Shown: piece by piece, positions 45,264-58,600 of the stretch | Layout of the letters: every line of letters begins with the position of its first letter | Numbering within the stretch: position 1 is the stretch's first letter | Source of the DNA: Castanea sativa | Taxonomy: Eukaryota; Streptophyta; Magnoliopsida; Fagales; Fagaceae | Length of the DNA stretch: 64,000 nt | NCBI RefSeq assembly: GCF_040712315.1 | Contig: NC_134018.1 | Span: 12,110,835 to 12,174,834, forward strand | Direction of reading: 5' to 3' | The notes under the pieces: model-generated | The model's input: only the letters and a program-made list of their open reading frames with translations | Told to the model about the DNA's origin: nothing | Databases searched by the model: none | Made by a program: the position numbers and the translations under genes

Positions 45264-48200
45264 TGATAGCTTTTCTTGCAGTAGAAGATATAGCAGGAAT
45301 TTGCAAATTCTATTGGAGTTTATGTAGAGCATTTTTCTTTTCTAATATCACTAGGAATTCCTTGTTTGTTTCATATGAGTATATGGGAAGATCAAATACT
45401 TTTTGGTATAGAAGAAATATAAATGAAGAAAGCCTTTTCTTTCAGGTTTACTGCACTATGACTTGTAATAGTTTGTTCTGCAGAATTAAAGGTGTGTTGG
45501 TGGCCAAAATTAATTTCTATCCATTTAGGGCTTTATTTTTTTATTTTTATAAACGCATCTACCTTTCATCTTCAGTGTTTAAAAAAATGTTAATTTCGTA
45601 TGATACACAAATAAGATACATATCAATTCAGGAGCAAAATGATAGGTATCGTATGGTTTAAATAAGGGGCAAAACTTAAGTACAGTACTTTTTGAGATTC
45701 AGCTGTACTTAACTAAAATACACTTCTATCTCATAAGAAAAAAATTACATGGTCGAAACTTAAAAAGAACTTAAGGAACAACATTTAAGTACTATACTTA
45801 AATTTTGTTCTTAAATGAGGATGCTCTTTTATGATACAATTTTTGTGTTGCTCATATATGGTACAATTTATGTTTGTATATCATATGAATTGTGTTGAAT
45901 TATTATATCAATTCAAATCATCTAATTTATAAACATGTGAATTTATTTGAAGTTTATGAAAATTTATGAGATTGGTCCAAATCTTGTTGAGTGCAACAAA
46001 CAAAACGTATCGCATTTAAATTGGTATTTTTGGGAGAGTAGGCAACTAACTATGAAGACGACTTTGCCAGTTGATAAAAGATGAGGTAACATTAATTTGG
46101 ATTATGCAGTTGACAATGATTAAGACATGACAAATGCAGTGGAAGAAAAAGAATATTATTTTGCACTATGTATCATATATTATCTGGTTGAGTGTTATCA
46201 ATTTGCATGTATATATTTATTAATATATCTTTTATTGATTGTTTAAACTATTTTTTTTTTTACATATTACTGCATAAGTGGTGGTAATGGATAAGATAAA
46301 ATAAATTACTAGTTTCTAAGTTTGTAGTAAGTGCATGCTTGCTATACATTCCACCGACCAAGGCATGGGGGAATGTCTATATGGTTGGATCTAGACCCTA
46401 CACATGGAGCATAGGAAAAGGAAGCGTTGACTACAAAATCCTATCATTGGCCTGAGCTAAAGGCGTGACTATCTTGGAAATGAAGTAAGATATGCATCTA
46501 ACATGGTACTCAAGCACTCACAAAAGGGAGATAGTGACTTTTTAAGGTTAGCAGCTATGAGAACACTCCTTATTAGTTGAATGCATGTTGGACCACTTCA
46601 AAGACAGTGTATCACTTACAGTACTTCTGATGTCTCTCTCATTGTCACCTACCTATATCCCACAGTGTCATGTTGACGTATTCTCTCTCCTCTAGTCACC
46701 AAATAGTGCCCCAGCTGTGGAAAGGTCCAAAAATAAGAAAATGATGACTTGACATCTGTCTTTGTACTCAGCCATATTTCTCAAATTATAAAAGGAACAT
46801 GCAGCTGGACTTTTAGGGTAAGAACCCAAGTAGATCTTTTGAGAAGAGAGTAGAAAATTGATAAGATAGGAAGGTAGATAATAAGGATTCCCTTTTAAGG
46901 AAGAACACTCTTATTGTACAAGAGTTACCTCTTCTTTCCATATAATAAAAAGCTGAACAGAGCAAGAATGTCAAACCGTGGTTTTTTATCACTTTCTTAG
47001 GGTTTTTTACGTACATGTTATGTTAACTTTACATTTATACTATCACTTTCTCCTTCTCTAATCTTTGTGATGTCAAAGCTTGTACCTTTGTTACTCATAA
47101 GTTTTTTCATATAGATGTACTATTAAATAACTTATTGTATCTCCCATATAAGCTCAAATCTAACTTGCACGTACACTTGCCATTTAGGTATCCACTTCTT
47201 TTAATAAGAAACCCATCTTTTAATAAGAAACCTATCTAAAAGATTAAAACTACCTATAGCAATAGGTGGTTGGGGTGAGTTATTGATGTTAGGTGGATCT
47301 AGGCAAAGGTAGTTTCTAATTATAATCCAGAAACAATTCGTTTATATATTTTTGTAGAAACGTGAAATCAAATTAGGTGATAAAGTAGTTAAAACTTAAA
47401 AGACATGGAAAAAAATATAGCATTTCCAAAATTTTCCTAGACAAGATATGTTGTATCTACAAAATTTTCCAGAATGTATATACACTAGTCAGTAATCCAG
47501 GTAACACACCAGAAATTTTTTAACGAAATATATATTTTTTACCTTCTTCTTCTTCTATATACACACACACACACATTAGTTTTCAAGTTTTGAGATTTTT
47601 CTTCTTTTGATTATGCGTTGGGTTAGGCCAAAAAAAAAAAAAAAGGAAAAGAAGAAGGTAACTAATGTCCTAAGATCTTTTTGCCTAGTACGATTAAAAG
47701 CAACATGTCGTATTATAATATCCTATTTTATAATGCATGTTTGCTTTTATGGTATGCAATGCAGGCATTTTGCTTATTTTATATTGGTTTTTTTTTATAT
47801 ATATAATATTTATATAATTGTCTTCTAGATCTGTCCGTGTGTTTCATAGGGCTAGTGTATGATGTTTCATGGGGGCCATTTTGTCCAATCTCCATTAAAG
47901 TGTGAATGGAAACTGATCACTTTTATTTTTGGTGACATTCAAAGCAATGGCTAAAGATTTAGAATGTCCAATAGGTCTGTTTTTTTTTTTTTTTTTCTTT
48001 GGTTACGCTATGCGATAGATTATAGGTATTGAGTTAGAGGAAGGGTTGGGGAACCTTGCCACAGATGGGGATGTGCTTGACATGGTGAAATGTGCTTCAA
48101 TAAGAAGGACAAGAACTAAGAGAATGCTTAATCCTTTGTGTTGTTTTTTACATTATTTTTAGTTAAATCTTTAACATTTTTATTATTTAATGATTAGCTT

Positions 48201-48898
48201 GACGTTCTTTTCACACTATTGCAGGGATGCACTCAAAATTCAACTCAAACCTCAAGTGTGGTATACTATCAATGCACAGATTCAAGTGCTATGTACTTGT
48301 TGTTTGTGGTTTTTTCTTGTTTAGTTATTATGGTTAACAATTTATTATTATTTTTACATAACTAAAGAAATTTGATCTAATGCAGTGTCAGAAAATGCTT
48401 ACCGTGTTTGGAAGTGTGTCTGGAGGCTTGCCTCACATAAACAGCTTGTTTATCGCTAGAAGAGGATGCGGGATGCCTATATGTAAATTATGATATTTTA
48501 TTTATATAATATAAAGCAATGCCTATCGATAGAAGATTTTTTAGTATGGAAATGGATGCAAGGAGGAGAAAAATGCTGAAAAAATATGAGATATGCACTG
48601 TGTTTATGCATGGACTAAGCTGGGAACTTTTCTCGTTCATGGAGCTAGGCAGGCACAAGGTAAAAGATGGACGCTTATCATCACATGTGCCCATTGTTAT
48701 TTATTTCCACAAATATAACGGTTTACACATAATAAAATAACTATATAAAGTCTATTCATGGCAAAAATCCTAGATTTTTGTGTTTTTTTTTAAAGGAAAA
48801 GAAATCAGTCCTTGACTTGTTAACCTTCCTATAACATCCATTTCATAATAATTGATTTTTATTATAAAATTAAGATATCACATTTTTCTTTCTGGAAA
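45264..48898. other. Intergenic; AP5Z1 3' UTR at its start, no further gene seen
   Basis: The frame at 45260-45661 overlaps the AP5Z1 stop and shows no family resemblance, so it is treated as 3' UTR sequence. The rest is AT-rich with short frames only. No RNA gene or protein family was recognised. Confidence 0.5.
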
Positions 48899-49046
48899 AT
48901 TCTTAGGTACTCCCGGAGTATAGTGAAATGGTGTTCCCTCCTCTCACATTCATGGTGGACCCCACCATGAATTTAATGAGCGGACCTTACCATGAATGTG
49001 AGAGGAGGGAGCACCATTCTCCGTGCTCCGGGAGTACCTAAGAATT
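48899..49046. mobile_element. Foldback MITE (about 148 bp), near-perfect
   Basis: AATTCTTAGGTACTCCCGGAG...CCCTCCTCTCACATTCATGGT is matched by its inverted copy ACCATGAATGTGAGAGGAGGG...CTCCGGGAGTACCTAAGAATT around a loop of about 30 bp. Differences between the arms are few, suggesting a young element. Non-coding. Confidence 0.8.
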
Positions 49047-49194
49047 ACTCTTTCTTTTGAGCGGTGTGAGTGTATGTGTGATTTGATTTTAGGTCTTTGT
49101 TCAATGATAAAAGCTTAACAATTAAACATGCTGGAACTCACCTCAATTTATCACAACTATTTACTAATAATAATAATACAATAATAATAAAGTG

Positions 49195-49308
49195 CCTTGT
49201 AGCTGAATTGACACTTCTCCATGTACAAAGTGTTTGGAGGTCTCGGAGAGAAAGGGTTCGAATTGCGGAGCTAGCAACATGTTGTAATTATTTCTCAAAA
49301 AAAAAATA
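49195..49308 (+). mobile_element. SINE-like element with A-rich tail
   Basis: TAGCTGAATTGACA (A-box-like), then GGGTTCGAATTGC (B-box-like) and an A-rich tail at 49298-49308. Layout as in tRNA-derived SINEs. Confidence 0.5.
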
Positions 49309-49848
49309 ATGCAATAATAATAATGATCATAATAATGACAACGATAATTTTACACATTTATATTCTTCTATATGTATCTCACATGTTGGGATCAACAATG
49401 AATCTCACATAATTAGATATTCATTGAATCTCCTCATGTTCAAACTTTCATGTGATATGATGATATGGAGGAATAAAAATTAAGCTCATGCTATCAAAAT
49501 ATTTATTTATCTAAAGGGTAGTACTTATTATACCCACCATATTATAGAGTGTGTACTAATATTTTCCCGTATCTAAATTTATGCCGAGGATCATTTGCTC
49601 CACAAGCACAAGATATAAAGGAGAAAAGCTATTAACAGCAGCTTTAAGTTATACGACGATGTCTATAGTGCTGAACACAGCAAGATACAAAGTTACAACT
49701 TACAAACAACAAAGATAAGTATAACTAAAGTCTTTCATATATATTTTGTTACAACAACGAGCTCTTCATTATATTTCCACTACTTTCATAAGGGAGGCGT
49801 GCAAGATGCATTAATTCTTATCCTTTGCTCCACTCCCGGCTTTTCTAA

Positions 49849-50805
49849 CTGCAATGACAACGAGAACAATAGGTCAATCAGAATGACAATGCACCGGGTG
49901 TAAGACTTTGATGAACGTAAACTAATATTAGTTCAAAACTACAGGTCATTAAGAAAATTCTGGTCCATTTTTCTTCCTTGATGTTCAACATGAAGATTGA
50001 AGGCTTGGGTTTAATTGGAGAAAGGAGGATATTGATTACAAAGTATGTGGTAAACTTTTGCTGGCATAAAAACAGAGAGTAGAGTTTATTTTACACAAAT
50101 TATTTTATACAGTTTTAGATTCACCCAAAAAGCAACTGAAATCACAATTTCACTTAAAGTCACAATTTTTGAAATAGTGTAACAGTTTGTGTGCAACAAA
50201 TTTAATTCTAAAACATAAAACTCAACTTATCAATATAATTCTCTCCCTTTCAAGTACAGTCAAGATTTTGTTTTTATCTACAATGACATGATATCACATA
50301 CATTATAGATTTGTAAAATTTAAATCTAGAATAGGAAATAGATTCTCTCTATTTCAAATGAAATGAAAGAAGATCATTGTCCTGACTGTTATTCTCAGTT
50401 GTGTTGTGTTTTCTTGCTACAATAAGAAGTCTAGTATCTGCTGCACATGTTCTTTAACAAGGTATCGGTCCTAGAATTCGATATCAATTGATAACAATTA
50501 AGAACAACATAAAGCAATAACATCAAACCTAAACCTTGAAAGAAAAAATTAGGAACCCTTCTATATATACAAAACCCTGGAAAATACAAGTTAAAGCTAG
50601 GCAACATAAACCCTAGACCTCGACAAAAGAAGCATTAGGGAGATATTATTATATGATAATAGAAGCCATCAATATTTGGATCCAAATAAATGGTCTAGGT
50701 TCGACTAAAAACTCAAAACCATATTTGTAGCTACATGTTTGATTATTAAGGGAGTTATTATAAACATATTTGTAGCACAACAATCTATAAATATGAGTTA
50801 CTTAC
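49849..50805 (-). other. Predicted 3' UTR intron of the START gene
   Basis: Four bases after the stop codon (50810) the - strand reads GCTG|GTAAGTAAC, a strong donor, and CATTGCAG|TTAGAAAAGCC at 49848 is a good acceptor. This predicts a final non-coding exon starting at 49848 and running to roughly 49560-49650. The intron begins too near the stop to trigger decay by the usual 50-nt rule. Confidence 0.55.
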
Positions 50806-50809
50806 CAGC

Positions 50810-53800
50810 TTAATGTTTTGGTGATATCATAGCAGTCATAATCGAGAAGGAAGTTTCGGTGAGGATTTGATGCATCATATCTATTGATTCAGAAGGGATG
50901 AAGTTCTTGGTTGATGCACCATCAATTATGTGGAATCCAAGAGTCAAAAGACTTGCACTATTTTCTTCTCCCTCTGGTGTTGGCTTATCAGGGAGGATAG
51001 CAAACCCTGAGGGCAAGATAACCACAGCATCTGGGTCTCCACCATTTAACACAATGGACATGGCGTAAGCATCCATTGGTGCATAAACTACATAGGAGCC
51101 TGTTGAGTCACTGTAACTCTCTTGCAAATACAGAACTGGCGTATTCTGTAATTAAGCAACACTGCTAATAAATAAATGGAAATTTTGGTTGAAACATTGG
51201 ATTATGAGGTTGGTAATCAAATGGGGCATCTGCTACTTACAATCACTTGGATTATAGAAATGCGGTTTCCTGGATCCTCGCCATTAATGATGTATGCAAG
51301 TTCTTTGATGTTGTATCCGTATGAAAGGATATCCCACTATGATTTGTGTTACAAACAGATTGGAAGCAAGATCATTGTGTGAAACTTGGTATTAACAAAG
51401 TTAGTAAAAATAAAATTTTGATACATTGAGGTACTTTGTTATTACTTATTGAACAAAACCCTTTTAAGCCACAACTTTAAGTTCATGAGGAGTCAAATGA
51501 ATTTATGTGATTGTTTGCTCATTCAATAAGTGCCTATGAATGTTTTGTTTATATTGCTCTCATATAATGAATTTACGCATACATGAAGAGTATTCACATG
51601 CAAGTAACTCAGTAATCCAGAACTCCATTCTTGGTAATTAATTTTAAGTCCGGTTAACTAGCATCACCGGCAGGGAGAGATAGATATGGTTTACAAAGAA
51701 AAATACAAAAGAGAATTTTGTTTTGCAAATTACTTGTGATATATACTCATTACCGGAAAATAATTAACAAAGCCAATTGAAAGTATTATCCTATCAAAGT
51801 GAAAGGTGTCTTCTATTCGATGTTTAAAAGATGATAGAATGTGCCAACATCTACCATAAGAAACAAAGTTAACCTATGTATGTTATATGTTCTCATTATT
51901 TTTTTATTACTTTGCATAATGATAAATGTAATTTAAAATGAAAAAATTCACTTAAAGATAGGGATATCCCTTACAATCAGTTGAGATGGTTAAAAAAATA
52001 AATGTGGCCAATCTTAACTACTCTTTTGAGAATTCACAATTGACTTCTAAAATTTTGAGACTAAGAATTAGTTATTATTGTTTATGCTATCCTAGTATGA
52101 GTTAATATAATTAGTGATGGGTCCTAGTATGAGTAATGTATTAGTATGGGGTTCATTAATTATTTTTGTTGTAACTAAACATTAGTATGCCAAAAAAAAA
52201 TATTCATATTAAAAATTGAAGAGAAAATTTTATTTGAAATTCTATATTATAAATATGCATGATTTAACAAATAAAGCCAATTGTATCAAAAGTTTCAAAT
52301 TACCTTGCAAATTAAGATTGTTACAAATTAAACCTTATAGTTTCATTAGTTTCTAATTGAAACCTGGACCTTTAAAATCGAATCAATATAAATCCTAGAT
52401 TTTTCTATTTAATTGGGAGTTTAAATTAATATGTTTCTAAAAGTTCAAGGTTTGAAATAATGAAACTATAGAGTTTAATTTGTAACAAATTAAATATCAA
52501 AGTTTAACTTCTGAAATTATAGGGTTTAATTTTCCCAACATTGAATTATCGAATTTAGGGAGTATATATTCTGGGAATAATTTCCAAAAAGATTTGTAAG
52601 AGAAGTTTCTACAAATTGGCTCATTCCATAAACCAAGTGGCATTTTATCTCTGCCTTCCATTGAACCAAAACAAAATATTGCAAATTTGCAAGCAAGGGA
52701 TGCCAGAAACGCAGGTGTTTAATGCATTAAACTGAATATACCTTGTTTCGAGAATTAGCATGTTGGAGGAAATTACATATTCTCTTTCGCGAGGCTGGAA
52801 TCTGGACAGAAGTAGCAAAAACTACTGATGGACCAGGAGGTATTCCAGGTTCATATTTGCTATGTTTGGTCGTGATCCTCATATCTTCAGCCCCATATCT
52901 AGGTATAGGCATCCATAAGTTTGATGCAGAAGCACAAACATCAATACAAAAGGTTCTCATCATTCTTTCAGAGAGCTTCAGCAACCCTGTTCTCCCACAT
53001 TGTGGTATTACTACTGTTCAATAAGAAAATGAGAATTGCTAATTTATTGGCTCAAATGCCATTGCTAAAGCCTGATCTTATAGTTAAAGTAGAGGAATAG
53101 AGGAGATTTAGATATTAAATATATGATCCTCTTCAATTAATAGCAAGTAACAAAGTGGATATCTTTACCTCCGGTATCAGTGGGGGTGCTTCTAGCCATT
53201 AAAGTTGCAAGCCTTACACATTGTTGAACTATGGTATTAACCCAACGCTTTGCACCAAATGCAAAACCAGATGCCACTAGTGGCTGAAAAAGCTTGTGCA
53301 CTGATCCATTGTCCACTTCCACATGCTCAACCCATATAACCTAATAATTATAGATGAAAATCATCTCAGCTATAAATTGAATGATACTAAACCTAGCTTG
53401 ATTAAAGAAGCTGTATCACCTTAGAGTACCCATTTGGCATTTCTTGAATTAAGCAGCCTGATGGTCTTCTCCGAAAGGTAACTAACGGATACGAGAATAG
53501 TTTTTCCAAAGATATATCGACGATTCCCCAGGTCCCGGGGGCTACCTGTTTGCAGTATCTTGCAAAATAACTCTCCCTAACTGGAACAAGTGGTGAAGGG
53601 ACATGAAATTCTGCCGTCATCTGGTTTAAAGCATTAGGTTTAGAAATTTTCTTAAAACAGCAACGATGGTAAATGCAAGATCTCTCATAAATGTGGGAAA
53701 ATAAAAATAAAAATTTAGTATGTAAATGACACAGCAAGATGTGTGAAACAAATAGCGAAGGGATCGGAGAGGTGCGTCGAGAAGCATTACTATTGCCTCA

Positions 53801-56352
53801 CAAAATCTAGCAGCAGAATAACTTTTGAACTATTATGCATCTTGCAACAAGAAAAAAAGAACTTTCAGAATTAAATTTATGAAGATTATAGTTCCCTTGG
53901 AGAATGTTGGAGACCAATAAAATAAGAAGCTTAGCAATAGATGGGTGATCAACGCCAAATTACTATATTCATCACTGTAATCTAATTAGGAAACTAGATA
54001 TTTGGCGATGATCTTGTTAGAATAGATGATACTTTTTTGTTAGAAAAATGCTTATTAATGTCAACTTACTAGAACCTCAAGAATTCTCAATTCTAATAGG
54101 AAAATCAGCAAGAAATTGGTCAATTTGTGCTTTAACTATCACCCTCCCTCTATCCCAACATAGGGTTAATTAGCTGTATATATAAAATTTCTTTGAAAAA
54201 GTAGAAACTTTTCTTAAATGTTTACTATGCTTGTATTACTACAATGATTGGATATTAAATAAAACCCTACCCTTTCCTCTCGCTCTATCCCAACCTAGGG
54301 TTAATTAGTTTTAGTCAAAATCACTTTTAAAAAGTAGAAACTTTAGTTAGATGTGTACCATAATTGGATACTGAATAAATATGTCCCTACCCTCTCCTCC
54401 CCCTCTAACCTAATTAATTGTACTCAAAATCATTTGGAAAAAAAATTAGAAACTTTACTTAAACATATATATATATATATATACACACACACTATGATTG
54501 ACAATGAGTCATACAATGAGTAGATATTGAATAAATGATCTCACTCCCCTCTTTGATCTCTCTCTATCCCAACATAGGGTTGATTAGTCGTATTGAAAAG
54601 TTAAAAACTTGAATTAAAAACGCATACTAAATATTCATAAAATTCAAACACTCAAAATGGTACAAAGCTTAAAAAATATATTACCACTTGCAAAGTTCCA
54701 TCATAGTTTCCTTCCTTTCCAGTTGATGTCAAGATTCCTAGTATCATTGCTTTTGAAACAATATTGGAAAATACCAAGGACCACTGCTTCTGATTATCAA
54801 ACGAGGTAAAGAATTAATATCCATGCTTCATCAAACTTGAATTGAACTCCTTAATTGAGAGAAATAAAACAGAAACTTACCAAATCCATAAGCATTTCAA
54901 CAAGACCGATTGGATTCATTCTAACGTGACCGGTTTCACGTGAAGCTTCAATACGAAGGGGTTCTGGTTCATGTTCATTACATGAAATTGGCTTGTATCC
55001 ACTTTCAAACGAGCACTCAGAAGTGTTGTCTAAGCTTGGCATCCATTGAGGAGGTTCTCTCACCTCAACCATTTTCATTATCTCCTTCAATGTGGCATCA
55101 ACATGACCAAATTGCCTCATGTATTCAACGTCATTTAGAAGTTCAGTTTTTCCATTTTTTTGGAGTTGCCATAAAGGTTCTCCCTTAAGGGCCATTTTTG
55201 TTAACTCTTCCATGGCTGCAATAACAAGCTTAGTGATTTTCATCTTGTATACGTCAGCTGACACCGAGACTGCCATAAGAAGGTCACTTGCTCGCTGAAA
55301 ATTGCTTCCAACACTTGAGGATGAACCACAATCTGAGAGGTAATTGTCAGGTGATGAGCAATCATTGCAGGGAGGAGACGGAGGAGTTCTTGGAGATAAT
55401 GGAGGGGAACCAGCATTTTCATTGTTTTGTGAACTGCCATTAATCTGTAATTGGGGATTTTTAAAAAAAAAAGGTATGAACATTAGTAGTTAATGAGATA
55501 CATCAACCATTACTTAATTGCTACAAATCCAAAACCTCTTGACAGAAAAATGAGAAAGAAAATGAAAATAAGGTTTAGATGCAAAACAAGAGAAGACCCA
55601 GATGAAAACTACACTTGAACATTATGACAGTTCTTTTTTTCCCTTTTATTGACAATCCCATGGAAAGTCAAAGAACCCAGATCAAGAAACCCCACTTCTA
55701 ACAAGAGCTAAATATAATTTTACAAAGAGTACCACGATGTTGACTTGTCTAATTATCATATCTTGACCTAGACTTGCAGGTTTTAGGGTTTTTTTTTTTT
55801 TTCTCACACATTAGAAATTCCATGAGTGTACCTAAGTTTCATGGGGCTTCTACTATAGGGTTTTTTCATGAGACTGAAATATTTAATTCAAAGGTTTTAG
55901 CTTTAAGGTTCTCTCGAGGATCTCATACTTGCTAGCTATACATAAATCCATTTACCTTTGGATTCACATCAGGCAAAAACCCTAGATTGTTGTCAATCTC
56001 CATCTTATCACCTGCATGTGTAGATTCTTCCACAACACTGTACAAACCCAAAACACTAAAACCTTTAGAATCAAAATGATATACATCAATTAAAATGATA
56101 CCCACAACATCAATAATAAAAAAAATATTAAAAAAGAAAAAAAAATTCATTAAAAACAATATTAAATATATGCATGTTCTCCATCTCCATAAACCTTAAA
56201 AGGACCTACTTTAGAGGTTCGAGTTCATGATCAACCCTGGCGTTACTAGTATCATCCATATCATGGTCAAAGATCTCATTCCCCGTTATGTTCATGTGAT
56301 CATTGTTCTCACTCTTCTGAATATCACTACCTGATGGTCCAACCCCAGCCAT
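50810..56352 (-). CDS. HD-ZIP IV-derived START-domain protein lacking a homeodomain, 654 aa
   Basis: Coding exons on -: 56352-56210, 56037-55956, 55444-54881, 54789-54685, 53620-53420, 53340-53169, 53013-52742, 51336-51247, 51145-50810. All junctions are GT-AG and the join is open from ATG to TAA. A 5' UTR intron is likely (acceptor TTACAG seven bases before the ATG; donor near 56574). Residues about 144-415 form a START domain of the HD-ZIP IV class ([78 protein letters not shown]). Residues about 425-650 match the class IV C-terminal region ([16 protein letters not shown], SFxILPD-like [12 protein letters not shown]). Normal members carry a homeodomain and a looped zipper before START; here residues 1-143 are acidic, then Ser/Pro-rich, with no WFQN-type helix, and introns 1 and 2 contain no missed homeodomain. 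START also contains an unusual insertion ([20 protein letters not shown]). DNA binding is therefore unlikely; lipid-binding or partner-trapping roles are inference. Confidence 0.85.
52317..52515. repeat. Foldback sequence in intron 7 of the START gene
   Basis: ACAAATTAAACCTTATAGTTTCATTA pairs with the inverted AATGAAACTATAGAGTTTAATTTGT. Arms about 60-70 bp, AT-rich; likely an old MITE. Confidence 0.5.
54120..54640. repeat. Tandem repeat in intron 4 of the START gene
   Basis: About four diverged units of roughly 110-165 bp, each with CCCTCxCCCTCTATCCCAACATAGGGTTAATTAG, then AAAAAGTxAGAAACTT and TTGGATATTxAATAAAT. Anchors lie at about 54154, 54288, 54399 and 54567. A single unit also flanks the pseudogene at 3165-3240. 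Confidence 0.8.
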
Positions 56353-56573
56353 GTTCAGCTGTAACATATAAACTATATCAAAATTTATCATTTCTTATAC
56401 TACTTAAAATTGAATAATTCAAGGGAAAAAAAAAAGATAAAAAAAAACAGCTTCAAATGAGAAACATTATAACATGATCAACACAAAAACATTAACAAAA
56501 TACACATGGGTGAATCAGTAAAAAAATGTAGAGAGAATCAAAGAAAAATTCATGTTAGATATTGTACATACAG

Positions 56574-56660
56574 ATGATAATTCTCAAAGAAACCGACCAC
56601 TCTCTGTCTCTCTCTCTTTTTCTCTGTGTTTGAGTTGTGCATATCAAGGAGGTTTTGGCA
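56574..56660 (-). promoter_or_regulatory. Probable 5' UTR exon / core promoter region of the START gene
   Basis: On - a CT/GA-rich stretch (GAGAGAGACAGAGAGTGG) leads to TTATCATCT|GTATGTAC, a likely donor, followed by an intron of about 215 bp ending at the acceptor before the ATG. GA-rich leaders are common in plant 5' UTRs. The transcription start is not fixed. Confidence 0.4.
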
Positions 56661-58469
56661 ATTGATTGAAGATAAAGACATGGTCCGGAGACTGCACTTG
56701 TTGGGCTGAGTGCAATTCCAGGTGAAAGGCAGTGTGTGGCTTACGTGGCTATTCGTTTCTCTATGATTAGTAGGTTCAAGAGTCGTGTAGCAATACTCTC
56801 TCTCTCTCTCTCTCTCTGTTGCTTCATGAGAGTGCGGGCTTCAGGTGATATGTGATTGTGGAAATGTGACAATTTCACCACACATTACATGGAATTTCCG
56901 TGAGACCTAATATAAATGCAGAAATTTGTGTTTTTTGTTTTAGGAAAATGATTGACTCAAAAAATAATTTAGAGTTTTTGGCTCTAGCTATCAATAAAAA
57001 GATGATATTTGCACATGACTCACTTGGTTAGTTAGGTTAAGTGAATCATGTACATTGCACATGATAGATAAGAGTGTTACATTTTTACTAGTTGTTGGTC
57101 GGCTCCAAATATATTTAGAGCTAAACTTTATCTTTTTTTATCTTTTTTTTTATATACCAAATATGTTGCAAATTAATACTCTCAAATTAGTTTTCAAAAA
57201 ATACTCTCAAATTAGAGAATAAATAAATTCATTTTAAGTTTACATTTGAATTCTGTCTGTACAAGAAATAATTACCGTCAAATTAGATCCTGTCAATCTC
57301 ATAGAAAATTTTTTCAAAAAAAAAAAAATCTCATAGAAAATTGGCCTGCTTTTAACCAATTATTGATTATCACTTCAATATATGGTCGAGGTTGGGATAA
57401 ACCCTTCAAAGGATCCAAAAATGTTAATCAAGACGAGCCAAAAGAAAAAAAGAATAGTAGTTGTAGAATTAATAATGTAATATTGGCTTAGATTGGATCG
57501 ATATAAATCGAATATGAATTGCAGTATTGCACCTTTTCACTTGAAATGCAATAATATCTAGATGAGATAATTTAATTTTGCCATCATAAAGATTCTAAAA
57601 TTTCACAATAATATGGCAAGTTGAACAATTCTGGTATCAATTTTAGGCTGGAAAAAAAATGGATTTCAAAAACTTACCATATATTTCTGATTTTAAAACG
57701 CAGGATTAACTAAGACATATATTTACGAGGTGAACTTTCCTCTCTTTTTTGTTTTTGTTTTGTTTCTTTTTCTTTTTCTTTAAAGTACTCGACTTACCGA
57801 AAGCTGGATCTCAAGAGTTATGAACTACTGGCCAAAAGGGATAAGGAAAGGTACATGTATACAAGAACTTGAAACGGTCATGCAATAAGAGCCAAGTAGC
57901 AATATCTGAAACTGACATTTTTTGTTCTTTTTTTTGGGGGGGTCCTGTCCCCTTTGTTGGTTTGAGATAATCTTCTACTTTGATCCAGCTATACTAGGAG
58001 TACTATCCTATTGCTCACACTCACAACTTTGATCCCCTAAAAACATCTGAGCTAAAATTTTAAAAATCACCTTATATGATGTAGTTGATCACCAGTTAGA
58101 TTCAGTCTATGAATGCTTGCAAAAGAGGAAAGAAAACACTTCAAGAGCTGTTGGGATTGGATCGGCAATGGAGTCTCTGATACTGAAGTTAGTAATATCT
58201 TTTTTCCCAAGAGTTCTCTTATGAGATTTAGGTCAAGATTGATTATAACTTTCCCAGCCGATAATCTCCCTTTTATGCTTGCTGAGAGAGGAAATACTCA
58301 TCCAAGCTTGGGGTTTGAAATTCAAATCATGGCGTGTCTTTTCTTGTTATGTATAATATATCCCGTAATAGTAGTGATTAGTATTTAATATCCTGGGAGT
58401 CTCGGTCATTGGTTGGATTTTAAATTCCTTTTCATACAGAAAGTTTGTGGACTTTTTGTCACTCCCTCG

Positions 58470-58600
58470 TCAAGAATGGTAAGAATGGGGTCTAGTTTTC
58501 CGTTACATTGGACCCATCCAGATAATACCATGTGTTAACATTTGGATGGATCCAATGCAACTGGATACTTAACCTAATCCAAGTCTCACCAAGAAAAGCT
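58470..58600. repeat. Short foldback around TTGGACCCATCCA
   Basis: CCGTTACATTGGACCCATCCAGAT pairs with the inverted ATTTGGATGGATCCAATGCAACTGG. Weak pairing continues outside. Possibly a MITE; too short to classify. Confidence 0.4.

Noticed and set aside
45260..45661. A 133-codon frame overlapping the AP5Z1 stop codon
   Set aside because: No family resemblance and AT-rich codon use. It starts within the last AP5Z1 codons in another frame, so it is treated as 3' UTR.
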